10,434 bases of DNA, taken from assembly GCA_029244465.1 (NCBI GenBank), contig JAQWQN010000173.1:1-10434 (forward strand), read 5' to 3'. The notes under the pieces are model-generated. The model saw nothing but the letters and a program-made list of their open reading frames with translations. It made no database searches and was not told the origin of the DNA. The first letter of the stretch is position 1; each line of letters starts with the position of its first letter. Positions 6,197 to 10,434 of this stretch are shown here, piece after piece. Position numbers and translations under genes: made by a program. Source of the stretch: Pseudomonadales bacterium (GTDB taxonomy: Bacteria > Pseudomonadota > Gammaproteobacteria > Pseudomonadales > Azotimanducaceae).

Positions 6197-9100
6197 ATTT
6201 ACCAGATACACAGGCACGGCAGGGAGCACTGGAACCCACATCATGTCTGGTACAAGCCCCTGCGGGTTCCGGCAAAACCACGCTTCTTGCAACCCGATTT
6301 GTGCACCTGCTCAACTTGGTTACGCGCCCACAAGAAGTACTCGCTATCACCTTTACTAAAAAAGCGGCGGCCGAGATGCGCCAACGCGTACTTGCAATGC
6401 TTCGTGAGGATTCACCGACAAGTCGTGCGGTAAGACAAAGAAATATCGAGCTTAAGTGGGGTATTTTTCAAAACCCAAACGTACTCAAAATTCAGACCAT
6501 AGATAGCTTCGCCTTAGAACTCGCAAGCCAAAGCAGCGACGAGTCAACGCTGGCAGGCATGGGAATTGGAGAGCACGCGACAAGGCATTACGATGAAGCC
6601 GCATACCGAGTGATCGCGCAACTCGTTCGCGAAACCACCACGGCGCCACTTGTTGCCGAGTTCCTCGCCTTTCTAGATAACGATGCACGCAAGGCCCAGG
6701 GCCTCCTCTCGACAATGCTTGCCCGCCGAGACCAGTGGCTAGGCCTTACAACTCAGATCGCCGCTAATATCATGATCGCGCCGGAGCAGTTAAAACAGAT
6801 CCTAGAACGCACCCTGGCGACCCTGCGTCACGAGACCGAACATACTCTGTCAGCAACGCTTAATCAGGATGACGTTGCAACCCTGGATCTATTTGCAACT
6901 GAACCCGAAGCAATTTTTTCTGGCGTCGGCAGGCTACTCACTAAGGCTCAAAGCTTGCGGCGGCGCTTCACCTCAAAAGACGGCGTCGGTGACGCTACGG
7001 AGGTCCGCAGACTCAATCTCTGGCTCGGATCATTACATGAACGAGGCCTTGCCAGCCTTATCGAAAAGCGCGCGCGAATCCCGCAACGATTAGACAGTAG
7101 CCAGACGCAACAACTCGCCAATGTCAGCGTGGTGCTAACATTGGCTGCGTCGGAATTGCAGCGCCTATTTAAGGAGCATCGAGAGGTCGACTTTGTTGAA
7201 CTTTTGTTGTCTGCACAGCGCGCGCTTAGGGAGCCCGACGGCTCACCGACGGATCTTGCCCTACTGTTGGATTATCGGATCAAACACATACTCATTGATG
7301 AGTACCAAGACACCTCACGCTCGCAATTAGATTTTTTTAATCTCTTGTGTGAAGGCTGGTCAGATGAATCAGGCGACACTTTCTTTGCAGTCGGTGACCC
7401 TATGCAGTCTATATACCGATTCCGAAACGCAGACGTTGGCATATTTGGAGAAACTGTACGTACTGGCGTACAGCTGCTTCGGCCAAAACTACATCAACTC
7501 ACGGCCAATTTTCGTTCGGCGCCAACGATAGTGAACTGGTGCAACACCCTTTTTCAAACGCTATTTGCAGAGAATCAAAGAGACATTACTTACACCAGCG
7601 CTGTCCCGATCAAAGACGGCACGGCAGGCATGGTCAGATGCGAGGCTTTCACCAGCGAGCAGGCCGAGACCGATTTTATCATTGCTGAAATTAAGCGTTT
7701 GCGTAAAAACACGCCAATGGCAGATATAGCCATTCTTTGTCGTGCCCGAGGGCATATCCGCGCCTTATTGGACAAGCTCCGCACCAACAACTTGGACTGG
7801 CAAGCCTCAGACATCGATCTTCTCTCGACGCTTCCTATTGTCCAAGATCTACACAGTTGCCTAATGACATTAGTGCATCCATCCGACAAACTGGCCTACT
7901 ACTCTTTGTTACGAAGTCCCCTGTTTGGCCTCACACTACGTGAACTCACCACTCTAAACGAACACCCAGAGAGCTGCGCCGATGACATTCGCCTGACACG
8001 CCTTCGTAAGGCGCAAGAATGGGCGGCATCAGTACTGTACCAGCGACCTATCCGGGAGGTGCTGGAAGGCTATTGGCTACGCATCGGGGGTGGTGCGGCA
8101 TACCCTACAGGTACGTGGCCTCAGGCAGATGCGTACTTTGATCTATTGGAGCCGTACGGTCGTGGCCTGATCGATCTCGATGATCTCGCCTACCACCTAG
8201 CCAATCTTTTTGCACCGGACAACAACACGTCCAACATCAAAATCATGACGATCCACAAATCCAAGGGGCTAGAGTTCGAACACGTTTTTGTTCCCTCACT
8301 GAATCATAGAACACGACCAGACGATCCCTCGCTAATCTCAATGGAGCAGAGCAAAGCTGGTCTGCTAATGGGCGTACGTGGAGATTCGATTCACGACTGG
8401 CTAAGCTTTGAAAATCGCGCAAAGTCTAAGGCTGAAGAAAAACGTCTTCTTTACGTCGCATCCACGCGTGCGAAAGACTCGCTCTATTTAACCTGGACCA
8501 ACACCACAGAAAAAAGCGCTCAGGGACTTGCAAGCTTGCTTGAAGCACAGGGCGAAGGGGCGGCAACAACTAACAATCCACTTCCACTAGAGCAAAAACC
8601 TGCTCCAGACCGAACTGCTATCTCGCCACCTAATGTCACAAAGTCTTTCCAAGCTGACCTATTCCAGACTCACATGTACAAACGGCTACCCACCGACTAC
8701 GAGTGGCTGGACGCGGACTCTCCAGCCATAGAATACCCCCAAACCACGCTACGCGATGTTGTGGGTAGCCGCCAGGAGGTCGCCGTGGGGGTTCTAGTCC
8801 ATCAGGCATTGCTTTGGTGGACACGGCAGCAACCGCGAATTGATCGTATTGAACATTTCCTACCAGCACGCCTTGAGCAGTGGGTACAAAACTTGCAACT
8901 GAGCACACAGGACCAAGTGCACATTTGCGCACTGGCGCGCGCACAGCTTGAAAAGTTCTGCGTATCTGAAGTCGGCATTTGGGCATTACGCGAGCATGAT
9001 AGTCATGTTTCCGAACTCGCGCTCACGGGCCTGATCGATGGCGAAATCAGAAATGTGATCATCGATCGGATGTTTGTCGATGGCGGCGAGCGCTGGATAC

Positions 9101-9270
9101 TCGACTACAAGTCCTCGCAACTCGATCAATCAACAACGAATCACACAGAAATGATTGTGCGCTATCGGCCACAACTCTCACTTTACAAAACCATATGCAG
9201 TGCGCTTTATGATGAGCCCATCCGGACCGCACTAATTTTGACTGACAGCGCCGAGCTTGTAGAAATTTGA
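6193..9270 (+). CDS. UvrD/AddA-like helicase with C-terminal RecB-type nuclease
   Basis: The probable motor subunit partnering the upstream nuclease: a superfamily 1A 3'-5' DNA helicase fused to a RecB-family nuclease, acting on double-strand DNA ends. All helicase motifs are visible: Walker A APAGSGKTT (K28), motif Ia TFTKKAAAEM, Walker B DEYQD (369-373), motif III GDPMQSIYRFR (401-411), motif IV NFRSAPTIVNW, motif V TIHKSKGLEFE (686-695) and motif VI YVASTRAKD (R759). The nuclease residues are H870, D958, D971 and K973 (LDYKSS), Q994 and Y998. The 1025 residues are shorter than AddA or RecB (about 1200). The N-terminus (ARQGALEPTSCLVQAPAGSGKT) resembles the subfamily always found beside TIGR03623-type proteins. 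The GTG start overlaps the previous stop as GTGA, implying coupled translation. No terminator is evident after the stop. Confidence 0.93.
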   Translation: MNLPDTQARQGALEPTSCLVQAPAGSGKTTLLATRFVHLLNLVTRPQEVLAITFTKKAAAEMRQRVLAMLREDSPTSRAVRQRNIELKWGIFQNPNVLKIQTIDSFALELASQSSDESTLAGMGIGEHATRHYDEAAYRVIAQLVRETTTAPLVAEFLAFLDNDARKAQGLLSTMLARRDQWLGLTTQIAANIMIAPEQLKQILERTLATLRHETEHTLSATLNQDDVATLDLFATEPEAIFSGVGRLLTKAQSLRRRFTSKDGVGDATEVRRLNLWLGSLHERGLASLIEKRARIPQRLDSSQTQQLANVSVVLTLAASELQRLFKEHREVDFVELLLSAQRALREPDGSPTDLALLLDYRIKHILIDEYQDTSRSQLDFFNLLCEGWSDESGDTFFAVGDPMQSIYRFRNADVGIFGETVRTGVQLLRPKLHQLTANFRSAPTIVNWCNTLFQTLFAENQRDITYTSAVPIKDGTAGMVRCEAFTSEQAETDFIIAEIKRLRKNTPMADIAILCRARGHIRALLDKLRTNNLDWQASDIDLLSTLPIVQDLHSCLMTLVHPSDKLAYYSLLRSPLFGLTLRELTTLNEHPESCADDIRLTRLRKAQEWAASVLYQRPIREVLEGYWLRIGGGAAYPTGTWPQADAYFDLLEPYGRGLIDLDDLAYHLANLFAPDNNTSNIKIMTIHKSKGLEFEHVFVPSLNHRTRPDDPSLISMEQSKAGLLMGVRGDSIHDWLSFENRAKSKAEEKRLLYVASTRAKDSLYLTWTNTTEKSAQGLASLLEAQGEGAATTNNPLPLEQKPAPDRTAISPPNVTKSFQADLFQTHMYKRLPTDYEWLDADSPAIEYPQTTLRDVVGSRQEVAVGVLVHQALLWWTRQQPRIDRIEHFLPARLEQWVQNLQLSTQDQVHICALARAQLEKFCVSEVGIWALREHDSHVSELALTGLIDGEIRNVIIDRMFVDGGERWILDYKSSQLDQSTTNHTEMIVRYRPQLSLYKTICSALYDEPIRTALILTDSAELVEI

Positions 9271-9389
9271 AAATTGCAAAGACTTAGGCAACGAGTCCTA
9301 TTCGCGGCCATGAAACGGACTGGACCAAAACATACGAACGCACGACCACATCCGACTGGTAGCGCCGGCGACTGTGGTGTGTATTTTGC
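9271..9389. other. intergenic stretch with no recognised feature
   Basis: Between the helicase stop and the pseudogene I find no coding frame with family resemblance, no RNA gene and no hairpin followed by a T tract. A T-rich run (around 9400-9415) lies just beyond it and could be part of the lost promoter of the DAHP synthase gene. Confidence 0.4.
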
Positions 9390-9816
9390 TTGGTACGGTT
9401 TTTACTTTTTAACTTAGTCAGTCTTCAATTCAGGAAGGTGCGAGCCTTCCGTCGCAAACAACCCCGTCAGATCGGCAAACCTGGCGGTGTGATCGAACGG
9501 GTTGTGACCCTTCGCGATCCCTGTTTGTTAGTTGTCGTTGCGCCTTGTTCAATGCACGATCCGTATCCCAAGCCAATTCCGGCAATGATCATCGCAACCA
9601 ACCGGTCGTCTTGGCATCAGTTATGCAACAGATACGTGGCGACAATCGATCTATTACCGGGCTCATGATCGAGAGTCACGTGCAAGCCGGTAGCCAGGAA
9701 CTGAACCGTCAAGAATTGCGATACGGTGTCTCAATAACCGACGCAGGTATTGGTTGGGAGGAAACCGAAAAAAAATGCTAACACGCTTGCGCCAAGAAAC
9801 CGCCCAGCGTTTCTAA
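9390..9816 (+). pseudogene. DAHP synthase (class I AroFGH type) remnant with internal deletion and frameshift
   Basis: A broken 3-deoxy-D-arabino-heptulosonate-7-phosphate synthase, the first enzyme of the shikimate pathway. Three pieces lie in three reading frames. The first (about 9510-9563) reads RDPCLLVVVAPCSMHDP, matching the RLLVVxGPCSIHDP metal-site segment. The second (about 9567-9775) begins at the equivalent of CSHANS and gives ANSGNDHRNQP, GLMIESHVQAGSQ and RYGVSITDAGIGWEET, the family C-terminus. The third, after an eight-A run (9768-9775), reads MLTRLRQETAQRF and stops at 9814-9816. About 200 residues are missing between pieces one and two. The metal-ligand His of CSHAN is now Gln (SQAN), and the usual DACIGW is DAGIGW. 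The 5' boundary is uncertain: similarity before about 9500 is weak. It converges on nfuA. It is surely non-functional as an enzyme. Confidence 0.85.
9433..9450. repeat. perfect 6-bp inverted repeat (hairpin)
   Basis: GGAAGG (9433-9438) and CCTTCC (9445-9450) are perfect complements around the six-base loop TGCGAG, near the 5' end of the DAHP synthase remnant. No T run follows on either strand, so it is not a normal intrinsic terminator. It may be a relic of the gene's leader or chance. Confidence 0.35.
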
Positions 9817-9846
9817 TACGACCAACCTCAGTAGAAGCTACGGATA

Positions 9847-10428
9847 CTAAGAATAGTACGCGTTCTCAGTCAAAGTATGATCGGTCATATCTTTAACTGC
9901 GGTTAGCTCTGGCAGACGTTCCAGTAGCGTTGACTCGACGCTGTGCTTAAGCGTCATGTCGACCGCGGAGCAACCCTGGCACCCACCACCGAACTGGAGC
10001 ACGGCTGCTTTTTCACTGGTTAATTCCACCAGCGTTACCATACCCCCATGTGCCGCAAGGCCAGGATTGATCTCGTTGTACAAAATGTAATTGATCCGAT
10101 CTTCTAATGGCGAATCATCCGAAACATTAGGCACTCGGGCATTCGGCGCTTTGATTGTCAGCTGCCCGCCCATTTGATCTTCCTGGTAGTCGACGACGGC
10201 GTCCACCAAATAAGACTCACTACGTCCCTCAAACCAAGCGCGAAAGCCAGCATACTCGACTGGCGTATCTCCTTCCTGCTCTTCTCCAGGACGACAATAG
10301 GCAATACAGGTCTCTGCCTGAGGCGTGCCAGGTTGAGCAACAAATACCCGTATTGCCGTCCCATCCTGCTCCTGTTTTGCCAGAAGCTCTTGAAGATAAG
10401 TCTGGGCACTTTCAGAAATCTCGATCAT
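9847..10428 (-). CDS. nfuA: Fe/S biogenesis protein NfuA
   Basis: An iron-sulphur carrier that receives 4Fe-4S clusters and passes them to target enzymes in the cytoplasm, especially under oxidative stress or iron limitation. The 193 residues match E. coli NfuA in length and order. Residues 1 to about 100 form a degenerate A-type (IscA/HesB-like) domain, beginning MIEISESAQTYLQELLAKQ and including RVFVAQPGTPQAETC. Residues about 110-193 form the Nfu domain, with GLAAHGGMVTLVE and the cluster-binding CxxC in FGGGCQGCSAVD (C150, C153). The C-terminus ENAYYS resembles the E. coli end. ATG at 10428-10426. The promoter lies mostly outside the window, so the ribosome binding site cannot be judged. 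It converges on the DAHP synthase remnant, 30 bases from its stop. Confidence 0.97.
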   Translation of the reverse strand: MIEISESAQTYLQELLAKQEQDGTAIRVFVAQPGTPQAETCIAYCRPGEEQEGDTPVEYAGFRAWFEGRSESYLVDAVVDYQEDQMGGQLTIKAPNARVPNVSDDSPLEDRINYILYNEINPGLAAHGGMVTLVELTSEKAAVLQFGGGCQGCSAVDMTLKHSVESTLLERLPELTAVKDMTDHTLTENAYYS

Positions 10429-10434
10429 GGTTTT

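Noticed and set aside
3638..9270. A new anti-phage nuclease-helicase defence system.
   Set aside because: The pair matches a known chromosomal DNA-repair family type and sits among housekeeping genes with no mobile or defence genes nearby.
9390..9781. Two overlapping hypothetical genes (92 and 78 codons) after the helicase.
   Set aside because: Their translations are consecutive parts of one DAHP synthase in different frames, so they are pseudogene pieces.

Overview
The window looks like ordinary chromosomal housekeeping DNA from a gammaproteobacterium. The Fe/S carrier NfuA has the same length class and domain order as the Escherichia coli protein, RimO is typical, and the paired AddB-like nuclease and UvrD-type helicase-nuclease belong to families common in Gamma- and Betaproteobacteria. 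Base composition is near balanced and even across the genes. I see no tRNA, rRNA, CRISPR array, insertion sequence or phage gene. GTG or TTG starts and weak Shine-Dalgarno sequences are common.

Layout, left to right. Positions 1-1003 (minus strand) hold a short YdcH/DUF465-type protein followed two bases later by a bacterial 5'-nucleotidase that runs off the window edge. Divergent from them is a single-domain PilZ protein (1186-1563, plus), which probably binds c-di-GMP. It converges on a minus-strand cluster: rimO (2187-3542), then a 40-residue predicted membrane protein that is easy to miss (1971-2093), then a TerB-like protein (1578-1967). From the short rimO/nuclease intergenic region a two-gene operon runs rightward: an AddB-like protein with a degenerate helicase region and an intact PD-(D/E)XK Fe-S nuclease (3638-6196), and an AddA/RecB-like helicase-nuclease (6193-9270). 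The two genes overlap by four bases (GTGA). After them comes a decayed DAHP synthase gene (to 9816) with a large internal deletion and a frameshift, and finally nfuA on the minus strand (9847-10428).

Functionally, the centre of the window is a probable two-subunit end-processing machine for double-strand break repair. One subunit has the motor and a nuclease; the other has a nuclease, four cysteines fitting an AddB-type 4Fe-4S cluster, and no recognisable ATPase. RimO and NfuA both concern Fe-S chemistry (RimO carries clusters, NfuA delivers them), but they are not adjacent and I infer no operon link. The most useful observations are the small membrane ORF, the DAHP synthase pseudogene, the paired nuclease operon with a possibly leaderless GTG start, and the likely TTG start of the YdcH-like gene. 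I did not find convincing evidence of a wholly new system.
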